Origin: DATFLL01 sp035267785
GTDB lineage: Bacteria > Pseudomonadota > Gammaproteobacteria > DATFLL01
DNA: 36,070 nt
Assembly: GCA_035267785.1 (NCBI GenBank)
Contig: DATFLL010000012.1
Location: forward strand, 1 to 36,070
Reading direction: 5' to 3'
The position numbers were made by a program, and so were the translations under genes. Under the pieces are notes generated by a model that saw only the letters and a program-made list of their open reading frames with translations, made no database searches and had not been told where the DNA came from. Positions 6,508 to 14,583 of the stretch are shown here, piece after piece (position 1 is the first letter of the stretch; every line of letters starts with the position of its first letter).

Positions 6508-8709
6508 ATGGATATCTCCCCCATCGTCGATCCCCTCAACGCGGCCCAGCGCGAGGCCGTGTGCGCGCCCGACGGCAACGTCCTGGTGCTCGCCGGGGCG
6601 GGCAGCGGCAAGACGCGCGTGCTGGTACACCGCATCGCCTGGCTGATCCAGGTCGAGGACGTCTCGCCCTACGGCATCCTCGCCGTGACCTTTACCAACA
6701 AGGCGGCCGGCGAGATGCGCGCGCGTATCGAGCAGCTGCTCGGACTGCCGGTGGGGCACATGTGGGTGGGGACTTTCCACGGCATCGCCCATCGCCTGCT
6801 GCGCACGCACTGGCGCGAGGCCGGTCTGGTCGAGGGCTTCCAGATCCTCGACAGCGAGGATCAACTGCGCGCGGTCAAGCGCACGGTCCGCGAGCTTGGC
6901 CTGGACGAGGCCCAGTGGCAGCCCAAGCAGGCGCAGTGGTACATCAACGCGCGCAAGGACGAAGGCCAGCGGCCCGAGCACCTGGAACACCACGGCGATC
7001 CCTATCTGCGCCACATGATCGACATCTACCGCCATTACGACGCGATGTGCCAGCGCGCCGGCCTGGTCGATTTCGCCGAGCTCCTGCTGCGCGCCCACGA
7101 ACTCTGGCTCAAGCGCCCGGACGTGCTGTCCCATTACCGCGAGCGTTTCCGCCATATCCTCGTCGACGAATTCCAGGACACCAACACCATCCAATACGCC
7201 TGGCTGCGTATGTTGGCGGGCACACCCGGCGAGGCGCGCCCGGCAACCGGACGCATGTTCGTCGTCGGCGACGATGACCAATCCATCTACGGCTGGCGCG
7301 GCGCCCGCGTGGAGAACATCCACCAGTTTACGCGCGACTACCCCAACACGCTCACCATTCGCCTGGAACAGAACTATCGCTCTACGGGCAATATCCTGTC
7401 CGCGGCGAACGCGCTCATCGCCTGCAACAACGAACGACTGGGCAAGCAACTTTGGACGGCCGGCGCCGAAGGCGAACCCATCCGGCTCTATGCGGCTTTC
7501 AACGAGCTCGACGAGGCGCACTTCGTCGTCGACCAGATCCGCCAATGGGTCGATCAGGGCGGGATGCGCAGCGAATGCGCCATTCTGTATCGATCCAATG
7601 CGCAGTCGCGCGTGTTCGAAGAGGCGCTGATCCATGCAGGCGTGCCTTATCGGGTGTACGGTGGTCTGCGCTTTTTCGAACGCGCCGAGATCAAGGATGC
7701 CCTGGGCTATCTGCGTTTGATTGCAAGCCGGGCCGACGACGCGGCCTTCGAGCGCGTCGTGAATACGCCACCGCGGGGAATCGGAGAGCGCACCGTGGCG
7801 GCGGTGCGCGAGTACGCTCGTGTCAACGGCGTGTCGCTGTGGCAGGCCGCGCACGCGATCGTCGAGGAAAAATCGCTGGCCGCGAGGGCCACCAACGCCC
7901 TGCGCGGATTTGTCGATCTCATCGAGCGTATGGCGGCGGACGTGTGCGGTGTGGATCTGCACGAACAGTTCGAGCACGCCATTGCGCACAGCGGCCTCGT
8001 CGAGCATTTCGAAAAGGAACGCGGCGACCGCGGCCGCGCCCGCATCGAAAACCTAGAGGAGCTCGTCAACGCCGCTCGCCAGTTCACCATGGAGGATGAG
8101 GCGGCGGGCGAGCAGGACGAGCAGCCGCCCATGGACCCGCTGACCGCGTTTCTCGCCCACGCCGCCCTCGAGGCGGGCGAGGCCCAGGCCGACGCCTGGC
8201 AGGACTGCGTTCAACTGATGACGATGCATTCGGCCAAGGGTCTGGAATTTCCGCAGGTCTTCATCTGCGGCATGGAAGAGGGGCTCTTTCCGCACCAGCT
8301 GTCAATCGACGAGCCCGGCCGTCTGGAGGAGGAGCGGCGCCTGTGCTATGTCGCCATGACACGCGCAATGCAGCGTTTGTTTCTCACCTACGCGGAGCTG
8401 CGCCGTCTGCGCGGCGAGGAAAGCTATACGCGTCCCTCGCGTTTCATCAGCGAGATCCCACGCGAGCTGATCGAGGAAGTGCGCCTGCGCGGCAGCGTCA
8501 CCCGTCCTTTCCATACTGCCACCGACACTGCCCGGGATACCCCGCCGCCCGAGCTCCAGCTCGGCCAGCGCGTTGCCCATGAGAAATTCGGCGAGGGGGT
8601 GGTGCTGAATTACGAGGGCCAGGGCCGCCACGCGCGCGTGCAAGTCAATTTCGAAACCGAAGGGCCGAAGTGGTTGGTCGTGGAGTACGCACGGCTGATT
8701 CAGGTCTAG
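6508..8709 (+). CDS. uvrD: ATP-dependent DNA helicase II
   Basis: The 733-residue superfamily 1A helicase is full length for UvrD. Motifs in order: Q motif (LNAAQREAV), Walker A AGAGSGKT (about residue 30), Ia TFTNKAA, II VDEFQDTN (about 215), III GDDDQSIYGWRGA, IV QNYRST, V TMHSAKGLEF (about 570), VI YVAMTRAMQ. The last 60 residues form the Tudor-like domain (GQRVAHEKFGEG) that contacts RNA polymerase in relatives. UvrD unwinds 3' to 5' in mismatch and nucleotide excision repair. Rep and PcrA are alternatives, but the C-terminal domain and length favour UvrD. It is divergent from the diguanylate cyclase gene across a 188-bp gap, and no Shine-Dalgarno is evident. Confidence 0.95.
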   Translation: MDISPIVDPLNAAQREAVCAPDGNVLVLAGAGSGKTRVLVHRIAWLIQVEDVSPYGILAVTFTNKAAGEMRARIEQLLGLPVGHMWVGTFHGIAHRLLRTHWREAGLVEGFQILDSEDQLRAVKRTVRELGLDEAQWQPKQAQWYINARKDEGQRPEHLEHHGDPYLRHMIDIYRHYDAMCQRAGLVDFAELLLRAHELWLKRPDVLSHYRERFRHILVDEFQDTNTIQYAWLRMLAGTPGEARPATGRMFVVGDDDQSIYGWRGARVENIHQFTRDYPNTLTIRLEQNYRSTGNILSAANALIACNNERLGKQLWTAGAEGEPIRLYAAFNELDEAHFVVDQIRQWVDQGGMRSECAILYRSNAQSRVFEEALIHAGVPYRVYGGLRFFERAEIKDALGYLRLIASRADDAAFERVVNTPPRGIGERTVAAVREYARVNGVSLWQAAHAIVEEKSLAARATNALRGFVDLIERMAADVCGVDLHEQFEHAIAHSGLVEHFEKERGDRGRARIENLEELVNAARQFTMEDEAAGEQDEQPPMDPLTAFLAHAALEAGEAQADAWQDCVQLMTMHSAKGLEFPQVFICGMEEGLFPHQLSIDEPGRLEEERRLCYVAMTRAMQRLFLTYAELRRLRGEESYTRPSRFISEIPRELIEEVRLRGSVTRPFHTATDTARDTPPPELQLGQRVAHEKFGEGVVLNYEGQGRHARVQVNFETEGPKWLVVEYARLIQV

Positions 8710-8736
8710 TGCCCTGTCGGCGCTTAGAGGAAGGCC

Positions 8737-8865
8737 ATCAAGAAAACCGCATTTCGGGCGTTGGCAGTCAGCCTGTCGGTTAGTGCGGCCATCTCCTTTG
8801 CCTTTGCGCGCCAGGCCTACGACGCGGTGATGGTCGCAGGGGAACGGTCGCGGGTTGGGCGCTGA
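8737..8865 (+). pseudogene. possible small secreted-peptide gene with an ATC in place of the start codon
   Basis: Twenty-seven bases after the uvrD stop, a good ribosome binding site (AGAGGA) is followed at normal spacing by ATC AAG AAA ACC. The frame reads KKTAFRALAVSLSVSAAISF then AFARQAY, a textbook Sec signal peptide, and stops after 42 codons. An ATG at this spot would give a typical MKKT start. It may be a gene broken at its start and truncated, a rare AUC-initiated small protein, or chance. The mature part would be only about 18 residues (RQAYDAVMVAGERSRVGR) and is not recognised. Confidence 0.4.
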
Positions 8866-9029
8866 CGCGTCGGCATCGTTCCTTTCGAGCCCTGTCTTCT
8901 ACGGCCGTTTCCTGACCGATCTGGTCTTGTCGTTCATCGCCAGCTGGCTGTCCAGCTTCATCGTGCCGTCTCTGTCGCGCCGTTCGCCGCGGCAGGCGCG
9001 CTGCGCACCGGTTTCGGGCGGCTTGGTGC
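8866..9029. other. remainder of the uvrD–membrane protein gap
   Basis: This stretch and the peptide remnant before it fill the 320-bp gap after uvrD. An open + strand frame continues here (FLTDLVLSFIASWLSSFIVP), hydrophobic but without a convincing start or known family. It is one frame away from the peptide at 8737, so a frameshifted remnant is conceivable. No clear terminator is visible. Confidence 0.35.
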
Positions 9030-9719
9030 CTATCGGCGCAACGACTCCAGGCGCGCGATGTCCGTGGAGCGCATACGGAAGGTCATGCTGCCGCCCTGCA
9101 GGCGGCGTTCGAACAGCAGCGCATCTCCCTCCACGTCCCGCAAGGTGCCCTCGCGGACAACGTGGTTGGTGCCGGTCACGCGCATCGGCTGGCCAATGTA
9201 GTTCTTGGCATTCCTAACGCGGATGACACTTGGTTTTACGGATGAAGCCGCGTTGGCGCTTGCTACCTCAGGTGCCTTGTCTGTTGTCCGACTCTTCGAC
9301 GGAGCTTTCGATATCGCTGCAGGGCTGGCCGCCCCTGCCGCCGCCGCAGCGGTGTTTTCCGGCCCGGCATTTTTTGGCGCGTTGGATCTGATTGCATCCA
9401 GATCGTCCGCGGTGGCGTCATTCTCGTGGCGCGAGCGCTCATGCATCGCTTGGGCGCGCTGCATTGCGACCAGGCTGTTTTCTATCCTGGGTTTGATCAT
9501 CCCGTAAAACATGCCTGCGTATACTACATATCCGCCCAAACTCACCAGGAAGGCAGTCTTGGTCTCATTCCAATACTTGACCACAAAGACCAATGACGCA
9601 AAGGGTACGAACAGCACGACCAGCCCCCAGACGATGCTTCGCTTGAAGGCCAGCACAAGAAGCCAGATCCCGCCGACCGCCGAGACGATTATGCCCAGAA
9701 TCATTATTGCCCATGCCAT
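9030..9719 (-). CDS. unknown inner-membrane protein with three helices and a C-terminal beta-rich domain
   Basis: The 229-residue protein has three hydrophobic segments: about residues 2–24, 28–50 and 58–76. A charged segment follows, then an Ala/Ser/Pro-rich linker (about 110–165). The last 60 residues have short alternating strands (IGQPMRVTGTNHVVREGTL, then ALLFERRLQGGSMTFRMRS), like a small Sm- or SH3-type barrel. I do not recognise the family. The start at 9719 is chosen because AGGGAGA lies 8 nt upstream; the longer reading to 9794 would overlap the preceding gene. It lies 34 bp downstream of the GGDEF-EAL gene on the same strand, so the two are probably cotranscribed, suggesting a membrane-signalling link. 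Confidence 0.78.
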   Translation of the reverse strand: MAWAIMILGIIVSAVGGIWLLVLAFKRSIVWGLVVLFVPFASLVFVVKYWNETKTAFLVSLGGYVVYAGMFYGMIKPRIENSLVAMQRAQAMHERSRHENDATADDLDAIRSNAPKNAGPENTAAAAAGAASPAAISKAPSKSRTTDKAPEVASANAASSVKPSVIRVRNAKNYIGQPMRVTGTNHVVREGTLRDVEGDALLFERRLQGGSMTFRMRSTDIARLESLRR

Positions 9720-9753
9720 ATTGTATTTCTCCCTGACGTTTTGACGCGCCTGT

Positions 9754-12693
9754 TTAGGCCCCTTGGCCCGGGCCCGCCGCGCAGTCATTGTCATCGTTCG
9801 GAACGCTGTGCAGCACCGGACGTTTCAGGCAGGCGCGCGGTCGGCCGACGTAATGCCCTTGCGCGAAATCCACGCCGTAGGAGCGCAGCAGGTCGAGCGT
9901 GGTTTCGTCCTGGACGAACTCGGCAATGGTCACCTTGCCCAGGGCGTGGGCGATCTGGTTCATGGATTGGACCATGGCCTGATCGACGTTGGTATGGGCC
10001 AGTCCCTGGACGAAGGAGCCGTCGATCTTGAGCTTGTCCACCGGCAGGTGCTTGAGGTAGGTGAACGAGCAGAATCCCGAGCCGAAGTCGTCCAAGGCGA
10101 ACTGGCAGCCCATGTCCTTGAGCTTGCCGATGAAGGTCATGGCTGCGCTGAGGTTGGCGATGGCCGCCGTCTCCGTGATCTCGAAGGTCAGCGCCGAGGG
10201 CTCCAGTCCCGACTCGCGAAGGCTCGCGCTGATCAGGGGCAGCAGCTCCCTGTCCTCGAAGGCGCGCCCGGACAGGTTGATGGCGAAATGCACGGGCTGG
10301 CCCCCGGCGTGCAGCTCGGTCAGGTACTCGATGGCGTTGCGCACCGCCCAACGGTCCACGCTGTGGACCAGCCCAAAGCGCTCAGCCGCGGGCATGAACC
10401 CCCCGGGGAGGATGAGCTCGCCATTTTCCAGGGCCATACGCAGCAGCACTTCGTAGTCGTGAACCTTGCCGTCCGCGACGGACACGATGGGCTGGTAGAC
10501 GAGCTGAAAGCGATCTGTCTCGAACGCCTCGCGCACGCGGACCGCCCAGCCCATGTCTTCGGCCATGCCGTCCTTGTTGCGATCCTTTGGGTCGTACACA
10601 TGGACGCGGTTGCGCCCACGGCTCTTTGCGAGGTTGCAGGCGAGGTCCGCCTGGGCCAGCGCATCGTCCGCCGACAGGACAGCGCTGTTGATGATCGATA
10701 GTCCGATGCTGCAGGTGATGTTGAAGGTCTTGCCGTCTTCGAGAAAGCGATAGGACTCGACGATCTCGCGCAGGTGCTCCGCCACGCGTTGGGCGCGGTC
10801 GCTATCGATGTCGTGCAGCAACAGCGTGAACTCGTCGCCGCCGAAGCGTGCCAGTAGATCGCTGTTCCGGGTGTGGCCGCGCAGCAGCTCGGTGCAATCG
10901 AGCAGCAGGCGATCGCCCGCGGCGTGGCCCAACGTGTCGTTGATGTACTTGAACTGGTCGAGATCCAGGTACACCAGCGCGCCCTCGGCCCCGCTTCGCA
11001 TTACGTGAGAGACCACGCGCTCGAGTTCGATTTGGAAATAGTGCCGGTTGTACAGGCCGGTGAGCGTGTCGTGCTGGGCCTGATAGGTCAGCTCTCGCTC
11101 GAAGGCCTTCTGTTCGGTGATGTCGCGCGCCGTACCGGAGATGTGCAGCACCTTGCCGTGTTCGTCGCACAAGGGCTTGGCGTTGAAGCTCAAGTGCCGC
11201 GGCCGTCCCTCGGCGTCCAGGTGCAGTGTTTCGTAATGCACCAGCTCCCGTCCCGCCAGGATGTTGGTCAAGGCGGCAGCGTCCCGTGCCGCCGCCTCGG
11301 GCGCCTGAAATTCCGTGAAGTAGCGCCCGAGCATCTGTTCGGGCGCGTATCCGTAGATGTCGCGCGAGGCGTTGTTGAGGTAGGTCCAACGCCCCTCCAT
11401 ATCGACGCTCCATACCAGGTCATGGGCCGTCTCGACCAGGTCGCGGTAGCGCGCCTCGGCCTCGATCAGTTTCTGTTCGGTCGCTTTGCGCTCGGAGATG
11501 TCCGCCACCAGGCAGGCGTACAACGTCCGCTCGTCCATGCGCATACGACTGACGCGCACCGACATCGGGACGGGCCGACCGCTGCAGTGGCGGCCCTCGA
11601 CCTCCTGTTCGCTGTCGGTCACGCGCGGGCAGCCCTCTTGCGTAACGAGCGACGGCAGCAGCCAGGACAATGGACGGCCCCGCATCTCGTCGGCGCGGTA
11701 GCCGAACAGCTGCTCGGCGGCCGGGTTGAAGCTCTCGAGCCGGCCCTGGGCGTCGACCACCAAAATCCCCTCGGCCGCGGCGTCGACCACGGCCTGCACG
11801 TGCGACTCCTGTTCGCCGAGCCGGCGGAACAGTCGGCCCAGTGTCTGGATGAGGTAGCCGATCTCGTCGGTCGATTGTGGATGCAGGCGTTTAGCCAAGT
11901 CGGTGTAGCTCGACCCGCCGCGTCCGTCGATAACCTGCGCGACGGGTGCCAGGGCCTGATCGAGGCTGCGGATCGACATCACCGTGATGGTGAAGGCGAT
12001 CAGTCCCAGGAGGGTCCACACCATGAACGTTTCCGGGTGAAGAAAGCCGGTGCGCCACCAATAGTATTTGAGCAGCAGCGTGGTGGTCAGCAGCGGCACA
12101 TAGCCGCCGACCAGCAGCAGCTTGGACTTCATGGAGACCTGGACCGTGGCCAGGCCGACATGCCGGCTCAGTCGTCCGATAAGATCGAGCGAATGGAGAT
12201 AGCCCGGCAGCCCGACCAAGATCGCGATGACCAACTGAAGCAGTATGAAGTTGAGCAGGCTATCGGCGCGGGCCGTGCCGGGCTCCACGGCGCCCGCCCA
12301 GTGCTGCACGGTGGGCAGCACCAGGATGTAGATGAGAAAGAATGACCAATAACTACCGGAAAACCCGCACAGGCGCTCGTTGAGCTCGGGCGGCAGCGCG
12401 CGCACTTCCGAGGAGGCGCGGTCAGCCCATGCCACGATGGGTTTCAGGAAGCGGCGAAAATACAGCCAGGCCCACGCGACCAGCGCCAGATAGATGGCCA
12501 GCAGGAGCGCGCCGGCCGGATTGGCGAGCAGGATGCGCGGCTGGAGCATGCCGAACACGACGGCGATGCCGTAGCCGGCCAGGGGCGCCACGGCGACGCT
12601 GAGCGTCAGAACGACGCTCAGGCGCCGCTGGATCCGCTTGAGGTCGGTTTCCATCCTCGAGGGTGTTCTCGTTGTTGTTATACGGCGGGTCAT
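9754..12693 (-). CDS. membrane-bound PAS-PAS-GGDEF-EAL c-di-GMP signalling protein
   Basis: The 979-residue protein begins with a membrane region of about six helices (residues 25–255) and a short HAMP-like stretch. Two PAS domains follow (about 308–420 and 430–550), then GGDEF and EAL domains. The cyclase site RFGGDEF (GGDEF at 618–622) is intact. The phosphodiesterase domain has EVL at residue 748 (a tolerated EAL variant, Glu kept), NLSG, EITET, LDDFGSG, KIDGSFV, TIAEFVQ and QGHYVGRP, so metal and general-base residues are present. It may both make and degrade c-di-GMP, gated by signals at the membrane or PAS domains. Start 12693 has AAGGCGGA just upstream; Met at 12654 is the alternative. 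Confidence 0.92.
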   Translation of the reverse strand: MTRRITTTRTPSRMETDLKRIQRRLSVVLTLSVAVAPLAGYGIAVVFGMLQPRILLANPAGALLLAIYLALVAWAWLYFRRFLKPIVAWADRASSEVRALPPELNERLCGFSGSYWSFFLIYILVLPTVQHWAGAVEPGTARADSLLNFILLQLVIAILVGLPGYLHSLDLIGRLSRHVGLATVQVSMKSKLLLVGGYVPLLTTTLLLKYYWWRTGFLHPETFMVWTLLGLIAFTITVMSIRSLDQALAPVAQVIDGRGGSSYTDLAKRLHPQSTDEIGYLIQTLGRLFRRLGEQESHVQAVVDAAAEGILVVDAQGRLESFNPAAEQLFGYRADEMRGRPLSWLLPSLVTQEGCPRVTDSEQEVEGRHCSGRPVPMSVRVSRMRMDERTLYACLVADISERKATEQKLIEAEARYRDLVETAHDLVWSVDMEGRWTYLNNASRDIYGYAPEQMLGRYFTEFQAPEAAARDAAALTNILAGRELVHYETLHLDAEGRPRHLSFNAKPLCDEHGKVLHISGTARDITEQKAFERELTYQAQHDTLTGLYNRHYFQIELERVVSHVMRSGAEGALVYLDLDQFKYINDTLGHAAGDRLLLDCTELLRGHTRNSDLLARFGGDEFTLLLHDIDSDRAQRVAEHLREIVESYRFLEDGKTFNITCSIGLSIINSAVLSADDALAQADLACNLAKSRGRNRVHVYDPKDRNKDGMAEDMGWAVRVREAFETDRFQLVYQPIVSVADGKVHDYEVLLRMALENGELILPGGFMPAAERFGLVHSVDRWAVRNAIEYLTELHAGGQPVHFAINLSGRAFEDRELLPLISASLRESGLEPSALTFEITETAAIANLSAAMTFIGKLKDMGCQFALDDFGSGFCSFTYLKHLPVDKLKIDGSFVQGLAHTNVDQAMVQSMNQIAHALGKVTIAEFVQDETTLDLLRSYGVDFAQGHYVGRPRACLKRPVLHSVPNDDNDCAAGPGQGA

Positions 12694-12861
12694 TCCGCCT
12701 TGATTTTTGACCGAACCGCTCCGGGCCGGCTGAGTAACGCTCGGATCATCATGACAGAATCACGGGCGGGTCGCTACACCCACCCCCTGCGCCGGCGTGC
12801 CCCGCAGCGGCTGAGAACCCGGTGACGCGGCCGGCCCCAGGCTGATTTTTCCCCCGGCCTT

Positions 12862-12867
12862 GCCTAA
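12862..12867 (+). promoter_or_regulatory. possible -10 element upstream of the TRAP receptor gene
   Basis: A TAATAT hexamer lies about 57 bp before the receptor ATG in a short AT-rich spot. No good -35 is seen at 16–18 bp, so this is tentative. Confidence 0.3.
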
Positions 12868-12923
12868 TATGGTCAGACAGGTCTGGTTGTTTGCCGGGCC
12901 GCCAACAAGAAGGGAGAGCTGTC

Positions 12924-14006
12924 ATGAAACGCCGCGATTTCGTAAAGCAGGTGGGCACGGGTTCGCTGCTGGCAGGCAGTATGCTGGCCGGGGCGCGTGT
13001 CGCGAACGCCAAACCGCAGTTCAAATGGAAGATGGTCACGACTTGGCCGAAGAACTTTCCGGGCATGGGCACCGGGGCCAACAATCTCGCCAAACTCATC
13101 GGCGAAATGAGTGGCGGGCGCATCGAGGTCAAGGTCTACGGCTCCAAGGAGCTGGTACCGGCCTTCGAGGTGTTCGACGCCGTCTCGCGCGGCACCGCCG
13201 AAATGGGCCACGGGGCTTCCTATTATTGGAAAGGCAAGAGCGAAGCCGCCCAGTTCTTTGCGGCGGTGCCTTATGGTTTTACGGCCCAGGAAATGAACGC
13301 CTGGCTCTACCACGGCGGTGGCATGGAGCTGTGGCAGGAGGTCTACAAGCCGTTCGGCCTGATCCCGACCGCCGCCGCCAACACCGGCGTGCAGATGGGC
13401 GGATGGTTCAACAAGGAGATTAACTCCCTGGACGACCTAAAGGGCCTGAAGATGCGTATCCCGGGCCTCGGCGGCGAGGTGCTCAAGCGAGCCGGCGGCA
13501 CACCGGTCAGCCTGCCCGGCGGCGAGATCTTCACGTCGCTCCAGTCGGGCGCCATCGATGCCACCGAGTGGGTCGGTCCCTACAATGACCTGGCCTTCGG
13601 GTTCTATAAGGCGGCCAAATACTACTACTATCCGGGCTGGCACGAGCCGGGCACGACCCTGGAGTGCATGATCAACGAAAAGGCATTCAATAAACTGCCC
13701 AAGGATCTGCAGTCCATCGTGATCAATGCGTGCAAGGTCGCCAACCTCGATGTGCTTTCCGAATATGTGGCCTTGAACAACGACGCCCTGCAGACCCTGA
13801 TCAAGGACCATCACGTGACGCTGCGGGAGTTCCCGAAGGACGTGCTCAAAAAGCTCCATTCGCTTTCCGATGAGGTCGTCGCCGAGATTGCCTCCAAGGA
13901 CGCCACGTCCAAGAAGGTCTATACCTCCTTCAAGAAGTTTCTCGACCGGGTGGTGCCCTGGAGCGATATCTCCGAGCGGGCCTATCTCAACGCGCGCGCG
14001 CTCTGA
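12924..14006 (+). CDS. TRAP transporter substrate-binding protein, DctP/TakP type
   Basis: The 360-residue periplasmic receptor has a twin-arginine signal (KRRDFVK followed by a hydrophobic stretch, cleavage near ANA at residue 29), so it is probably exported folded by Tat. The body resembles TakP, the alpha-keto-acid receptor of Rhodobacter sphaeroides: SKELVPAFEVFDAVSRGTAE, NTGVQMGGWFNKEIN, LKMRIPGLGGEV (ligand-binding Arg) and DATEWVGPYND (substrate-site Trp). A 2-oxo acid or related carboxylate ligand is inferred. AGGGAG precedes the ATG at 12924. It is + strand, while the likely permease genes dctQ and dctM lie beyond on the opposite strand, which is unusual for TRAP systems. A strong terminator follows. 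Confidence 0.93.
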   Translation: MKRRDFVKQVGTGSLLAGSMLAGARVANAKPQFKWKMVTTWPKNFPGMGTGANNLAKLIGEMSGGRIEVKVYGSKELVPAFEVFDAVSRGTAEMGHGASYYWKGKSEAAQFFAAVPYGFTAQEMNAWLYHGGGMELWQEVYKPFGLIPTAAANTGVQMGGWFNKEINSLDDLKGLKMRIPGLGGEVLKRAGGTPVSLPGGEIFTSLQSGAIDATEWVGPYNDLAFGFYKAAKYYYYPGWHEPGTTLECMINEKAFNKLPKDLQSIVINACKVANLDVLSEYVALNNDALQTLIKDHHVTLREFPKDVLKKLHSLSDEVVAEIASKDATSKKVYTSFKKFLDRVVPWSDISERAYLNARAL

Positions 14007-14025
14007 GTTCGCGAGGGAGGCAAGG

Positions 14026-14065
14026 AAGGGGGCGGAAGGCCGAGGCCTTCCGCCCCCTTATAATT
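14026..14065 (+). terminator. rho-independent terminator of the TRAP receptor gene
   Basis: A perfect 16-bp inverted repeat (14026–14041 with 14044–14059, arm AAGGGGGCGGAAGGCC) has only GA between the arms and is followed by ATAATTT. It starts 20 bp after the receptor stop. The arms read the same on both strands, so it may also act on transcripts coming from the convergent DUF2892 gene. Confidence 0.85.
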
Positions 14066-14092
14066 TGGCAGGGGAGGCGCAGCGGCGCCCGG

Positions 14093-14290
14093 CTAGTGGG
14101 CTTGGCCGCGCTTACCGATGGTGGATATCTTGAACGGCCAGTAGGCCGGACACCAGCCGAAGGCGCCCGTCAGCAGCGGGATCAGGCCGATAGCGCCCCA
14201 CCAGCTCTGGTAGTAAAAGCCCACGGCGATAATCGCCAGTCCGACGATGACACGCACGACGCGGTCGGTCGTACCAACATTCAGGTTCAT
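14093..14290 (-). CDS. DUF2892 small inner-membrane protein
   Basis: This is a 65-residue protein with two hydrophobic segments (about 10–27 and 30–45). It has the DUF2892 pattern: N-terminal NVGTTDRVVRVIVGL, then GLIPLLTGAFGWCPAYWPF. Members are small membrane proteins, sometimes fused to rhodanese domains as in YgaP. The function is unsettled, with proposed links to sulfur metabolism. A strong ribosome binding site (AAGGAGG) lies 8–9 nt upstream, so the gene is real despite its size. It sits between the convergent TRAP receptor and permease genes, with about 290 bp separating it from dctM. Confidence 0.88.
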   Translation of the reverse strand: MNLNVGTTDRVVRVIVGLAIIAVGFYYQSWWGAIGLIPLLTGAFGWCPAYWPFKISTIGKRGQAH

Positions 14291-14583
14291 GATTCAGTTC
14301 CTCCTTGCGTGCAGCCCCGGCGGGGATGTCGAGTCTGGGACGCAGTATAGGCACCGGCGGGTGCGAGGAAAATGACCGGGATCAAGATCGCGGTTGGGTG
14401 GATTTGGGGCCGCCTGGCTGTTGGCAACGCGCAAGCGCGTCAAAATCGTAACGGGACCGAACACATACGGGGCAGACGGGCCCGTCGGGCCCCGGTCACG
14501 CAGCGACCCCGTCCGGACAGCTGTTTTATATCAGTTGGATAGGCAGCGCGCCGAGCGCTCCACGGTGGATGTTCGAGGGCGTG

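Noticed and set aside
6331..8007. Long antisense open frame opposite uvrD
   Set aside because: It mirrors the codon bias of the GC-rich uvrD gene, has no recognisable domain and no ribosome binding site.
8855..9217. 120-codon + strand frame after uvrD
   Set aside because: Starts with TTG without a ribosome binding site and its second half lies antisense to the membrane-protein gene; the hydrophobic part was kept only as a possible frameshifted remnant.
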